Below, piece after piece: positions 53,088-61,805 of a stretch of 64,000 bases of DNA. The stretch is taken from the NCBI GenBank assembly GCA_965229935.1, contig CBDDKB010000002.1, forward strand, positions 1,922,001-1,986,000. Direction: 5' to 3'. Position numbers and translations under genes: made by a program. Below the pieces are notes generated by a model, which did not search any database, was not told the DNA's origin, and was given only the letters and a program-made list of their open reading frames with translations. How positions within the stretch are numbered: position 1 is the stretch's first letter; each line of letters begins with the position of its first letter. The DNA is from SPJN01 sp965229935. GTDB lineage: Bacteria; Pseudomonadota; Alphaproteobacteria; SPJN01.

Positions 53088-53669
53088 TTAAAAGGCGCGC
53101 AGCACAAATGACACACTGCCCACATCGACATCTGAATCGAAACTGATGGCATTATCGTCGAAATAGAAATGCTCCCACTCAAACCTGATAAAGGCAAAGG
53201 GGGCCGCCCTGATTTCAGTCGATAGACCAAAAAAGAAGTCTGTGCCATCGCGTTTGGTGGGGCCAAACTCGCTATCCCAGAAATGCACACCGCCCTTGGC
53301 GCCAACGCGTAACATTTCCAACACTTGCAACCCGGCGGTCGCGGATAGGCCGATCGTGTCAGCCTCCTGCGTGCCGGCGCTATTGTTCAACTGGAATTTA
53401 CCAAGGTCGGAATATTGCAGCTCTACCCCCAGTGATGGTTGCAGGCCGGGAATGCCGAAAGTGTTTTCAACCCCGATAAAGCCCTTATACCCGTCTGATT
53501 CATCCTGAATATCAAACGCGCCATTGCTGCCATCTTGCACCGCGAAGGAACCGCCCGCCCCCAACACAAAGGTCGGGATCAGGGGAACTGCCTGTGCCGC
53601 GCCGGTTAGGCCAACCGCAACAGCGGCAATTGAAACGGTCTTCAACAGGGTTTTGGGTGCGATACGCAT
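53088..53669 (-). CDS. Small outer-membrane beta-barrel protein D
   Basis: The protein has 193 residues. The signal peptide ends at AAQAV. Strands include PTFVLGAGGSFAVQDG, LGVELQYSDLG, TIGLSATAGLQVLEMLRVGAKGGVHFWDSEF and FRAAPFAFIRFEWEHFYFDD, ending VSFVLRAF. The terminal Phe and internal lengths fit an eight-stranded porin-family barrel. No copy of the repeated hairpin follows it, unlike proteins A to C. Function unknown. Confidence 0.75.
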   Translation of the reverse strand: MRIAPKTLLKTVSIAAVAVGLTGAAQAVPLIPTFVLGAGGSFAVQDGSNGAFDIQDESDGYKGFIGVENTFGIPGLQPSLGVELQYSDLGKFQLNNSAGTQEADTIGLSATAGLQVLEMLRVGAKGGVHFWDSEFGPTKRDGTDFFFGLSTEIRAAPFAFIRFEWEHFYFDDNAISFDSDVDVGSVSFVLRAF

Positions 53670-53883
53670 AGGCTTGTTCCTTCAAACTGATAAGGCAGCT
53701 TAGACTGTCGCGGGGAAATAAGGTAAAAACCAGACCGAATGCCCCCTTGCGGGACACAAAACATTACACCCTGTGACAGTGGAGCATCAGCCGCCAATTC
53801 CGGCCATATGGAGATAAAATCCATAGACTCCCCAGAACGCATGGGCCAGACTTCCCCGACAAAATAAAGGGGGAGACAATATT

Positions 53884-55299
53884 ATGGCACGCGCCTTTCC
53901 AGATCATCCATTTTTGAACGGCAATTACGGCCCTGTCCGTATGGAGGCTGAGGCCCTTGACCTTGAGGTCATTGGCGACATGCCCACCAGTTTAAACGGC
54001 GTACTTTACCGCAACGGGCCTAATCCCGCCTATGCCCCGCGCAAGGATTATCACTGGTTCTTGGGCGATGGGATGATCCACGGGTTTGAGCTGCGTGACG
54101 GTAAAGTCAATTACCGCAACAAGTGGGTACGCACTGAAAAGTTCAGGGTTGAACGCGAACATGGCGAGGCCCTGTTGTCGAGCGACTTTAACGATCTGGG
54201 CGACCGCGACCCGCGTGCGGGTGATACGGGCCTGAATGCGGCCAATACCTCCATAATCTATCATGGCGACAAGCTGTTGGCGCTTGAAGAAGTAAACCCC
54301 CCGGTTGAGCTTGACCCCGACACGCTTGAGACGATTGGGCCGTGGCATTTCGGCGGTGCTTACTCTGGCCCCATGACAGCCCATCCACGCGTTGATCCCA
54401 AAACGGGCGAAATGGTGTTCTTTGCCTATTTCGGCGGCTTTCCCGGTGAACCCAAGGTTGGCCTGCACTGGGTCAACAAGGCGGGGGAATTAACGCGATC
54501 AGAAATTATTGATGTGCCTTATTGCGCGATGATCCATGATTTCCTGATCACAGAAAATTATATCGTGCTGCCGATCTTTCCCGCGACGATTGACATGAAC
54601 CGCATCGCCAAGGGCGGTGCCTTTGTGGCGTGGGACCCCAGCCATCACACCCATGTTGCGGTCATCCCACGCGAAGGGGACATAGCGTCAAACATTCGTT
54701 GGTTTGAGGCTGACCCCTGTTATGTCTATCACCCCCTTAACGCCTATGAGACCGGCGATGGCAAAATCATTTGCGATATGATGCAATATCCAGATGCGGC
54801 CCTGTTTGATGAGCAAGGCGGCAATACAAAGGCGCTTGAAGCAACTGAAAGCCGTTTGATCCGCTGGGCGCTGGACCTGAACGCCAATACGGGCGATTTC
54901 ACGCAAACACAGCTTAGCGATTTTTCAGGCGACTTTCCGCGCATTGATGATCGGTTGACGGGCCTTAAAAATGATCACGGCTTTTTTGCCACGAAGTCCC
55001 ATGCCGATCAGGATGGCGGGCCGTTCGATACAATCCTGCATCGCGACTTTACAACCGGGACCGATCACAAATGGATCGCCCCCAAGGGCCAGTTCGTGGC
55101 AGAGCCTGTCTTTGTCCCCGATAGTGCCGACGCCGCCGAAGGCGAAGGCTTTTTGCTTTCCCCGGTTTATTTGCAGGATGAAAACCGCACTGATTTGGTC
55201 GTGCTACGCGCCAAGGACATAGCGGCAGGCCCCATCGCGCGGGCCAAACTGCCAACGCGTGTGCCCTATGGCTTCCATGGGAACTGGAGGCAGTTTTAA
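53884..55299 (+). CDS. Carotenoid oxygenase (carotenoid/stilbene cleavage dioxygenase)
   Basis: The protein has 471 residues and a non-heme Fe(II) seven-bladed propeller enzyme. The four iron-binding His are visible as His167 (MTAHPRVD), His218 (MIHDFLI), His283 (VYHPLNA) and His465 (YGFHGNW). The N-terminal LYRNGPNPAYAPRKDYHWFLGDGMIHGFELRDGKVNYRNKWVRTEKF is diagnostic of the RPE65/CCD/lignostilbene dioxygenase family. It splits a conjugated double bond of carotenoids or stilbenes into aldehydes. It is monocistronic, and a palindromic repeat element follows its stop by 7 bases. Confidence 0.93.
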   Translation: MARAFPDHPFLNGNYGPVRMEAEALDLEVIGDMPTSLNGVLYRNGPNPAYAPRKDYHWFLGDGMIHGFELRDGKVNYRNKWVRTEKFRVEREHGEALLSSDFNDLGDRDPRAGDTGLNAANTSIIYHGDKLLALEEVNPPVELDPDTLETIGPWHFGGAYSGPMTAHPRVDPKTGEMVFFAYFGGFPGEPKVGLHWVNKAGELTRSEIIDVPYCAMIHDFLITENYIVLPIFPATIDMNRIAKGGAFVAWDPSHHTHVAVIPREGDIASNIRWFEADPCYVYHPLNAYETGDGKIICDMMQYPDAALFDEQGGNTKALEATESRLIRWALDLNANTGDFTQTQLSDFSGDFPRIDDRLTGLKNDHGFFATKSHADQDGGPFDTILHRDFTTGTDHKWIAPKGQFVAEPVFVPDSADAAEGEGFLLSPVYLQDENRTDLVVLRAKDIAAGPIARAKLPTRVPYGFHGNWRQF

Positions 55300-55306
55300 G
55301 ATCATT

Positions 55307-55460
55307 CGTCACCCCGGACTTGGAGCGACAAGCAGGAAAAGTTGCAGACTTTTCCGTCAGCTTGCGCGACCAAAAATGATCCGGGGTCCATACTGAGTTG
55401 CCACCGCTACAATGGATCCCGGATAATGCCCAAATAGAATTTGCGCCTTTCCGGGATGAC
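55307..55460. repeat. Palindromic intergenic repeat element, copy 1
   Basis: The ends GTCACCCCGGA and TCCGGGATGAC are inverted, and internal GATCCGGGG and TGGATCCCGG repeat the same pairing. The 46-base block 55378-55423 matches 61243-61288 at 42 of 46 positions. It fills the gap between the convergent carotenoid oxygenase and hydrolase. Such CCCCGGA...TCCGGG elements are a known kind of dispersed repeat in alphaproteobacteria. Confidence 0.75.
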
Positions 55461-55471
55461 ATCTTATTTCA

Positions 55472-56359
55472 TCAATCGGCCAAAAACTCTTTCGCGAGCC
55501 CAATAAATTCATCGAAACGGTCGTGATGCACCCAGTGCCCGGCCCCTTCGATATTCTTGAATTGCGCGTTTTTGAAATAGCCTAACCGCCCATCCTTTTC
55601 AGGGTCGGACGCCCAGCTTTCCGTGCCACGGATCAAAAATGTCGGACAGGTGATGCGGCCCCACAGCTCGGCTGTTTCTTCCTCGTCAAAAATGGTTGGG
55701 CCGAACTGGTGCATGTAATTGTCGAACTTCCACGAATAGGTGCCGTCCTCATTCTGGTTCACACCATGCAGCGTCAGGTGGCGTGCCTGCTCTGCACTCA
55801 GGAAGGAATTTTCCTCCGCCATGCGCGCAATCGCATCATCAATTGTATCGTAACGTCGTGGTGTGCGCGCAGCCAATCCACGCACCTGATCAATCCAGCG
55901 CCGCCAGCGTTCATCGCTTGAATGTTTTTTCTGTTCCGCAATCATATGCGGCGGCGGGCCAAGCCCCTCGATCGCGATGATCTTTTTCACCGTATCAGGA
56001 TAAAGCCCAGTATAGCGCAGGCTAATGCTGCCACCCATTGAGTGCGAAATGATCGTCACAGGCGCCAATTCCTGCTGATGGATCAGCTGCGCAATATCAT
56101 AGACATATTCGGTAAAGGCATAGTTTGAACCAAGCGACCATTGGCTGTCACCATGCCCGCGCAGATCAGGCGCGATGACGTGATAGTCATCCATAAACTG
56201 TTCGGCAACCCAATCCCAACTGCGGCAATGATCGCGCCCGCCATGCACCAGCAAAAGCGGCGGCTTATCTTCGTTGCCCCAATCAGCGTAATGAAGGCGC
56301 AGTCGCTGGGAAAAATAGATGCGGGAGCTTGGACCCGGCCGGGTTAATGTTGCGGACAT
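55472..56359 (-). CDS. Alpha/beta-hydrolase
   Basis: The protein has 295 residues. It has the oxyanion HGGRDHCRSWDWV, the nucleophile elbow ISHSMGGSISLRY (Ser in SHSMG), an acid region LIRGTESWASDPEKDG and the catalytic His in IEGAGHWVHHDRFDEF. DLRGHGDSQWS is a typical strand-loop. A cap domain lies around residues 140-230. Esterase, C-C hydrolase or lactonase activity is possible, and the substrate is not evident. It is convergent with the carotenoid oxygenase and divergent from the acyl-CoA carboxylase by 145 bases. Confidence 0.87.
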   Translation of the reverse strand: MSATLTRPGPSSRIYFSQRLRLHYADWGNEDKPPLLLVHGGRDHCRSWDWVAEQFMDDYHVIAPDLRGHGDSQWSLGSNYAFTEYVYDIAQLIHQQELAPVTIISHSMGGSISLRYTGLYPDTVKKIIAIEGLGPPPHMIAEQKKHSSDERWRRWIDQVRGLAARTPRRYDTIDDAIARMAEENSFLSAEQARHLTLHGVNQNEDGTYSWKFDNYMHQFGPTIFDEEETAELWGRITCPTFLIRGTESWASDPEKDGRLGYFKNAQFKNIEGAGHWVHHDRFDEFIGLAKEFLAD

Positions 56360-56504
56360 AGATGCCTCTTTTCACAGAATATTTGATGGCGCGCAGTCTA
56401 TGCCGCTTGACCGGAATTGGCAAACGCCCGAAACCCCTTTCCAATGGTTGCTCTGCCGTGGCACACTTCCGCCCAATAAACATTAAAATTTCACGGGCTT
56501 TTTC

Positions 56505-59500
56505 ATGACCACAATTCTTATTGCCAATCGGGGCGAAATAGCCTCGCGCATCGCGCTTGCGGCGGCGGACCATCACTATGCCTCCGTCGCGGTCTATCCC
56601 GCCGATGATAAAGGCAGCCGCCATGTGCTTGCTGCTGATCAGGCTGTTGAGCTGCCGGGGTCTGGCGTTGCCGCCTATTTGGATGGGGCTGCCATCATCA
56701 AGGCAGCACAGGACAATCACGCCAGCGCGATCCATCCCGGTTATGGGTTCTTGGCGGAAAATGCTGACTTTGCGCAGGCCTGCGCCGATGCAGGGCTGAC
56801 CTTTATTGGCCCGCGCCCGGACCTGCTGACCCTGTTCGGGGACAAACTGGCCGCACGCCGCTTAGCCAATGATAAGAACGTCCCGATTGCCGAGGGCAGC
56901 TTTGGCGCATTGTCTGTAGAAGACGCTGCCAAGCTTCTGACATCACAACCGGGCGGCATTATGCTGAAAGCTGTCGCAGGTGGCGGCGGTCGCGGCATGC
57001 GCAAGGTGACAGACACAGCAACACTCACTGATGATTTTGAACGTGCCGCGTCGGAGGCGAAAGCCGCATTTGGCAATGGCGACCTTTATGCCGAAGCTTT
57101 GATCGACAATGCCCGCCATATCGAAGTGCAGATCGCTGGCGATGGTACTGATATTGCCGTGTTGGGCGACCGCGATTGCACGCTGCAACGTCGCCACCAA
57201 AAAATAGTTGAGATCGGCCCCGCACCGTGGATCTGCAATGACCATCGTGACGCCCTCCATGCCGATGCAAAAAGGCTTTTGGAAGGGTCAGGCTATCGCG
57301 GATTAGGCACGGTCGAATTTCTTGTAACAGACGACGGACATTACTTCATCGAGGTGAACCCCCGCCTGCAGGTTGAACACACAGTAACCGAGGAAGTGAC
57401 GGGTATTGACCTTGTGCGTCTGCAATTTGATTTAGCCGAAAGCAAGACCCTGACCGAGCTTGGGCTGACCAATACACCAGAACCGCACGGCACCGCTATC
57501 CAGCTAAGGCTTAATATGGAGACGCTGGCCGAAGATGGCTCGCTGAAGCCCGGCGGCGGCACCCTCACCCACTTTACCCCGCCCGGCGGGCGCGGCGTGC
57601 GAACAGACACTTATGGCTATGTCGGTTATACCACCAGCCCGCATTATGATTCTCTGCTCGCGAAGCTGATCGTGCACACGCCGGGTGACATCACCAAGGC
57701 GTTGAAGCGCACGGCCCGTGCGCTAGATCACTTCCACATCGAAGGGGTGCCCCATAACAAGGCCTTGCTCGCCGTATTGCTGGCGGACGAGGCTGTCGGT
57801 GCAGGCAGCATCGATACCAGCTATATCGACCGCAATGTCGCCCGGCTTGTCGCCGCGCAGGATCAGGATCGTTTGACGACATCTCCAGACGCAACCACTC
57901 TCGCACAATCGGATGCGGCAGGCCCCCAAGGTTCCCAACCGGTGCCTGCGCCCATGCAGGGCACAATTGTCAGCCTGTCAGTGGCTGAGGGTGATTTGGT
58001 CCAACAGGGGCAAGAGCTGCTGATTATGGATGCGATGAAGATGGAACATGTCATCACCGCACCCTTTAGTGGCGAGGTTGCTGCTCTGCCCCATAATGCA
58101 GGCGACACATTGTTTGAAGGTGCGCCGCTTTTATTCATGCATGAACGCGCGGTCACAACCGAACAGGCCGAACAAGTCGCCGCAATTGACCTTGATGACA
58201 TCCGCGCCGATCTAGCCGAAGTAATGGCTGCCCATGCGGTCACGCTGGACGCCTCGCGCGACAAGGCGGTGACCAAGCGGCACAATCTTGGCATGCGCAC
58301 GGCACGTGAAAATGTGGCTGACCTGTGTGACGCGGATAGCTTTGCGGAGTTCGGTGCGCTTGCCATTGCCGCCCAACGCAGCAGGCGCGATCTTGATGAC
58401 CTGAAACAAAACACCCCGGCAGACGGACTGATCACCGGCGTGGGAGAGGTGAACGGCGCCCTTGTCGGTAAGCAGAATGCGCGCACCGTCATCATGGCCT
58501 ATGACTATACGGTGCTGGCGGGAACCCAAGGCTATTATAATCACCGCAAGACAGACCGGATGATTGAAATCGCCCACCAATCAAAGAACCCGGTCGTCTT
58601 CTTTACCGAAGGTGGCGGCGGCCGACCCGGCGACACAGACACGGGCAAGATCGGCATGTCAGGCGTTGACTGCACCAGCTTTGGCTCATTCGCGGGCCTG
58701 TCAGGCCATGTGCCGATTATCGGCGTTAATGCCGGGCGCTGTTTTGCAGGCAACGCCGCTTTCCTCGCCACGACAGACATCATCATCGCCACCGAAGATT
58801 CCAATATCGGCATGGGCGGCCCCGCCATGATTGAGGGCGGCGGGCTTGGCAGCTTTACCCCCGAAGAGGTTGGGCCGATTGACGTGCAAACCGCCAATGG
58901 TGTGGTAGATATCGTGGCGCGGGACGAGGCGGAAGCCGTGCACCTTGCCAAACAATCACTATCCTATTTCCAAGGGGCAATCAGCGATTGGACCGCGCCT
59001 GACGCCCGTGTGTTGCGCCATATCGTACCTGAAAATCGCCTGCGCATTTATGATGTGCGCGATGCCATTCGCGGCCTATCGGACGAAGGCTGGATGCAGG
59101 AACTGCGCCCGACCTATGAACAGGGCATGATCACCGCCTTCATTCGGGTGGAGGGTAAGCCGCTTGGCGTTGTTGCCAACAACCCCGCCGTATTGGCCGG
59201 CGCAATCGATGCAGGCTGCGCAGACAAGGCCGCGCGATTTATGCGCCTGTGCGAACAATTCAAGCTGCCCGTCCTGTTCCTATGCGACACGCCTGGCCTG
59301 ATGGTGGGGCCTGAGGCTGAAAAGGAAGGCACCGTCCGGGCCGCAGGCGATATGTTCAAGGCCGCAGCGGCGCTAACCGTCCCCTTTGGCTCCATCACTT
59401 TGCGCAAGGGATATGGCCTAGGCGCGCTTGCCATGATGGGCGGGCATTCACGCATCACCCGCTTTACCATTTCATGGCCAACGGGCGAGTTTGGCCCGAT

Positions 59501-59705
59501 GGGATTGGAAGGCGCTGTGCGGCTTGGCTTCCGAAAGGAGCTTGAGGCGATTGAGGATGCCGCCGAACGCGATGCGCTGTTTAAAAAGATGGTTGAAGGG
59601 CTTTATCAAAAGGGCAAGGCGCTGAATGTGGCGAGCTATAATGAAATAGATGCGGTGATCGACCCCGCCGAAAGCCGGACATGGATTAAGCAATTGCTGT
59701 CATAA
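56505..59705 (+). CDS. Single-chain acyl-CoA carboxylase (BC-BCCP-CT fusion)
   Basis: The protein has 1066 residues. Biotin carboxylase is at about 1-450 (ILIANRGEIASRIALAAADHH, HPGYGFLAENADFAQAC, KAVAGGGGRGMRKV, FIEVNPRLQVEHTVTEEVTGIDLV). A biotinyl domain with AMKM Lys512 (LLIMDAMKMEHVI) follows at about 480-550. A fused carboxyltransferase follows at about 570-1066 (YDYTVLAGTQGYYNHRKTDRMIEIA, FFTEGGGGRPGD, FLCDTPGLMVGPEAEKEG, MMGGHSRITRFTISWPTGEFGPMGLEGAVRLGF). This one-chain order is that of long-chain acyl-CoA carboxylases known from Mycobacterium avium and Rhodopseudomonas. It carboxylates an acyl-CoA using bicarbonate and ATP. Confidence 0.93.
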   Translation: MTTILIANRGEIASRIALAAADHHYASVAVYPADDKGSRHVLAADQAVELPGSGVAAYLDGAAIIKAAQDNHASAIHPGYGFLAENADFAQACADAGLTFIGPRPDLLTLFGDKLAARRLANDKNVPIAEGSFGALSVEDAAKLLTSQPGGIMLKAVAGGGGRGMRKVTDTATLTDDFERAASEAKAAFGNGDLYAEALIDNARHIEVQIAGDGTDIAVLGDRDCTLQRRHQKIVEIGPAPWICNDHRDALHADAKRLLEGSGYRGLGTVEFLVTDDGHYFIEVNPRLQVEHTVTEEVTGIDLVRLQFDLAESKTLTELGLTNTPEPHGTAIQLRLNMETLAEDGSLKPGGGTLTHFTPPGGRGVRTDTYGYVGYTTSPHYDSLLAKLIVHTPGDITKALKRTARALDHFHIEGVPHNKALLAVLLADEAVGAGSIDTSYIDRNVARLVAAQDQDRLTTSPDATTLAQSDAAGPQGSQPVPAPMQGTIVSLSVAEGDLVQQGQELLIMDAMKMEHVITAPFSGEVAALPHNAGDTLFEGAPLLFMHERAVTTEQAEQVAAIDLDDIRADLAEVMAAHAVTLDASRDKAVTKRHNLGMRTARENVADLCDADSFAEFGALAIAAQRSRRDLDDLKQNTPADGLITGVGEVNGALVGKQNARTVIMAYDYTVLAGTQGYYNHRKTDRMIEIAHQSKNPVVFFTEGGGGRPGDTDTGKIGMSGVDCTSFGSFAGLSGHVPIIGVNAGRCFAGNAAFLATTDIIIATEDSNIGMGGPAMIEGGGLGSFTPEEVGPIDVQTANGVVDIVARDEAEAVHLAKQSLSYFQGAISDWTAPDARVLRHIVPENRLRIYDVRDAIRGLSDEGWMQELRPTYEQGMITAFIRVEGKPLGVVANNPAVLAGAIDAGCADKAARFMRLCEQFKLPVLFLCDTPGLMVGPEAEKEGTVRAAGDMFKAAAALTVPFGSITLRKGYGLGALAMMGGHSRITRFTISWPTGEFGPMGLEGAVRLGFRKELEAIEDAAERDALFKKMVEGLYQKGKALNVASYNEIDAVIDPAESRTWIKQLLS

Positions 59706-59757
59706 CAGCAACGGGGATCAAACAGTTGCTGTCATAACTGCAATGGGGATCAAACAG
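59694..59757. repeat. Two tandem 32-bp units across the carboxylase stop codon
   Basis: Unit 1 (59694-59725) contains the end of the carboxylase gene with its TAA stop. Unit 2 (59726-59757) repeats it with two changes (30 of 32 identical). A partial third unit starts TTGCTC at 59758. It is a local tandem duplication. Confidence 0.85.
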
Positions 59758-59771
59758 TTGCTCAAAACAAA

Positions 59772-59797
59772 AAGGCCGCTCCCATTTGAGCGGCCTT
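59772..59797 (-). terminator. Rho-independent terminator of the Coq4-like gene
   Basis: AAGGCCGCTC and GAGCGGCCTT form a 10-bp stem around a 6-base loop. On the minus strand TTTTTGTTTTG follows, a strong T-tract. It lies 24 bases past the Coq4-like stop and 67 bases after the convergent carboxylase stop. Confidence 0.85.
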
Positions 59798-59820
59798 CAT
59801 TCTGTAGGGTTGCTGACAAT

Positions 59821-60681
59821 CTACGCGACAGCATATTCCGGGGCGATAGGCACAAAGGCCTCGTCCATGATCTTGTCTTTCTCGACAGAGCTGTTGGAAC
59901 GTGAACGCAGGCTGACTGAGTCACCATTTTCACGGACAGCCTTAATCACCTCATGATATTTTTGCGGCCAGTGAATGTTGAACTCGCGGCGCACTTCATC
60001 AAGCGGCTTGTCCAGCATGGCTTCCCAGTCCTGTGCAGGCAGCCATTTGGCGCGCTTGCCGTTGCGATAGCCTTCCCACGCCAAGGCAAATGCCGGGGCG
60101 GATGGCGCAACCCGTTTCATCTGCAGCACAGCCATCAACACGATAAAGGCGATACCCCAATTACCGCTTTGCGCAAATGTGAATGACAGCAAGGCCATCT
60201 CGCCAATTTCATCGCGGCCATAGCCTGTTGTGACATGATAAAGATCATGGGTATCACGCACCCAATCGCCATAGGTTTCCATGTCGGTACCCTTAAAGGC
60301 CTTGGCAGCTTCCTTATCAAGGGTGCCATCCTCTGACGCCTGGGCAAGGCCTTCGGCGCTTAGCCCTTCGTGGGTCATAAAGGCATCATAAGTGTGGCCC
60401 AACGTACCGGCGGGCAACGCCTTGAACGGGGTGCGGTCAGACAGAAAATCAATGATCCGGCGTTTTTCGCGCAGGATTTTCTTGCCGTGATCTGTCTGCA
60501 CAAATTTTCTATAGGAGCGGTTGAAACTATCACCTGTCAGCGCGCGGATGATCACAAACACCTCGGCCGTGTTTTCAACATCCTTGACCAAACGCTTATA
60601 GGCGCGCCACGCCTCACCCCATTGGATTTTGTTCTTGCCCGTAGGCATGTCGAATTCAGTGTCGACTGTTTTTGTTGCCAT
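59821..60681 (-). CDS. Coq4-family protein
   Basis: The protein has 286 residues from ATG at 60681 (GGAGG 8 bases upstream). The family metal-binding signature HDLYHVTTGYGRDEIGEMALLSFTFAQ (HDxxHxxxGxxxD-x-x-E) is present. It is longer than yeast Coq4 cores, with an N-terminal helical part (GEAWRAYKRLVKDVENTAEVFVIIRALTGDSFNRSYRKF). Coq4 proteins act on ubiquinone rings, recently linked to oxidative decarboxylation. In this context a role with other lipid-like substrates is possible. It ends at a strong terminator. Confidence 0.83.
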   Translation of the reverse strand: MATKTVDTEFDMPTGKNKIQWGEAWRAYKRLVKDVENTAEVFVIIRALTGDSFNRSYRKFVQTDHGKKILREKRRIIDFLSDRTPFKALPAGTLGHTYDAFMTHEGLSAEGLAQASEDGTLDKEAAKAFKGTDMETYGDWVRDTHDLYHVTTGYGRDEIGEMALLSFTFAQSGNWGIAFIVLMAVLQMKRVAPSAPAFALAWEGYRNGKRAKWLPAQDWEAMLDKPLDEVRREFNIHWPQKYHEVIKAVRENGDSVSLRSRSNSSVEKDKIMDEAFVPIAPEYAVA

Positions 60682-60804
60682 GGTTCTTGCCTCCAATTTT
60701 GTCAATAATACCGAATGACAAACTGTCAGACAAGCGTCATCGCACATGCCACTATACGGAATTTTGAGGACAAGCCCCGCTTACGTAGGGGCAAACAACA
60801 AAAA

Positions 60805-61194
60805 TCAGCTAACCTGCCGCATATTTTCAGGGCCGAAAAAGGCGCGCATGGCGGTGACTTTGCCCTGATCGTCAAAGACCATATGGTCAATCACGTCGAT
60901 TTCCATCACCACATCACCCAGTTCAACCCGGGCAGTGAAGGAGAATGTCGCCTCGTTCGCGGCAACGCGGATCGGGCCTGTCAACGTCAGCTTTGCCCCT
61001 GATTGCATAGAGGCGACGTAGAATTCACGCACCGCATCGCGCCCATCTTTCAAGGGACTACCGACCGGGTCTTCAACGGTGCAGTCATCCGCATAAAGAT
61101 CCATCACCATATCGGCGCTGCCTTGGCTGAAGGCGTCGATATAGCCGTTCACGGCAGCGGTGATTTTATCGAATAATGGATTGTCGTTACTCAT
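60805..61194 (-). CDS. Ketosteroid-isomerase-like / SnoaL protein
   Basis: The protein has 129 residues from ATG at 61194 (GAGAGG upstream). The sequence AVNGYIDAFSQGSADMVMDLYADDCTVEDPVGSPLKDGRDAVREFYVAS follows the delta-5-3-ketosteroid isomerase pattern, with Asp in the DPVGSPLKDGR segment, and ends with FFGPEN. The fold is an NTF2-like cone. Isomerase function is inferred from the DPVGSP motif; other SnoaL roles are not excluded. It reads on the same strand as the R-hydratase, SDR and dehydrogenase genes, but a palindromic repeat separates it from them. Confidence 0.75.
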   Translation of the reverse strand: MSNDNPLFDKITAAVNGYIDAFSQGSADMVMDLYADDCTVEDPVGSPLKDGRDAVREFYVASMQSGAKLTLTGPIRVAANEATFSFTARVELGDVVMEIDVIDHMVFDDQGKVTAMRAFFGPENMRQVS

Positions 61195-61218
61195 GATGAA
61201 ACCTCTCTTTCTTTTTCC

Positions 61219-61337
61219 GTCACCCCGGACAAGCAACAGCGCGATCCGGGGTCCATACTGAATTGCAACCGCTGCAATGGATGCCGGACTCTGTTTGTTG
61301 CGCACCGCTGCATGGCGGCGCTTGTGTCCGGCATGAC
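61219..61337. repeat. Palindromic intergenic repeat element, copy 2
   Basis: Ends GTCACCCCGGAC and GTCCGGCATGAC are inverted. The internal block 61243-61288 matches 55378-55423 at 42 of 46 positions, and both copies share a CCGCTGCAATGGAT-type core. It is inserted between two same-strand genes, 24 bases before the ketosteroid-isomerase-like start and 9 bases past the R-hydratase stop. Confidence 0.75.
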
Positions 61338-61346
61338 GATCATTTG

Positions 61347-61805
61347 CTACGGAAAATACCGCGATATTGTATCAGCAATGCAGGCGGGGCGTTCCTCGCC
61401 CTCAATCTCGACCGTGATGCGGACGGTTGATTGCACGCCGCCTTTCACTTCTTCGACATTCACGATTTCGCCCGTGCCGCGCAAACGCGCGCTCTGCCTG
61501 ACCGCGTTGGGAAAGCGGACTTTTTCAACGCCGTAATTGACGCCCATCGAAAATTCCTCAACCGTCAACATTTGCGGCAGAAACTTGTTAACGAGCGCAA
61601 GCGTTAAATAGCCATGCGCAATCGTCGTGCCAAAGGGGCCGTCCTTTGCCTTGTCCTGATCCACATGGATCCATTGATGATCATCGGTGGCATCGGCAAA
61701 CCCATCGATGCGGGTTTGCGTCATCTCCATCCAATCCGTCGGGCCCAGTTTGGTGCCTTCCTGTCCCATCAGATCGGTGGGTGTTTTGTAACTCTTGCTC
61801 ATCAT
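61347..61805 (-). CDS. MaoC-family R-specific enoyl-CoA hydratase
   Basis: The protein has 152 residues. The hydratase-2 motif is complete: IDGFADATDDHQWIHVDQDKAKDGPFGTTIAHGYLTLALV, with the catalytic Asp and His dyad (ADATDDHQWIH) and the gating helix. It hydrates trans-2-enoyl-CoA to (R)-3-hydroxyacyl-CoA. Its ATG overlaps the SDR stop (TGATG), so the two are translationally coupled. Confidence 0.9.
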   Translation of the reverse strand: MMSKSYKTPTDLMGQEGTKLGPTDWMEMTQTRIDGFADATDDHQWIHVDQDKAKDGPFGTTIAHGYLTLALVNKFLPQMLTVEEFSMGVNYGVEKVRFPNAVRQSARLRGTGEIVNVEEVKGGVQSTVRITVEIEGEERPACIADTISRYFP

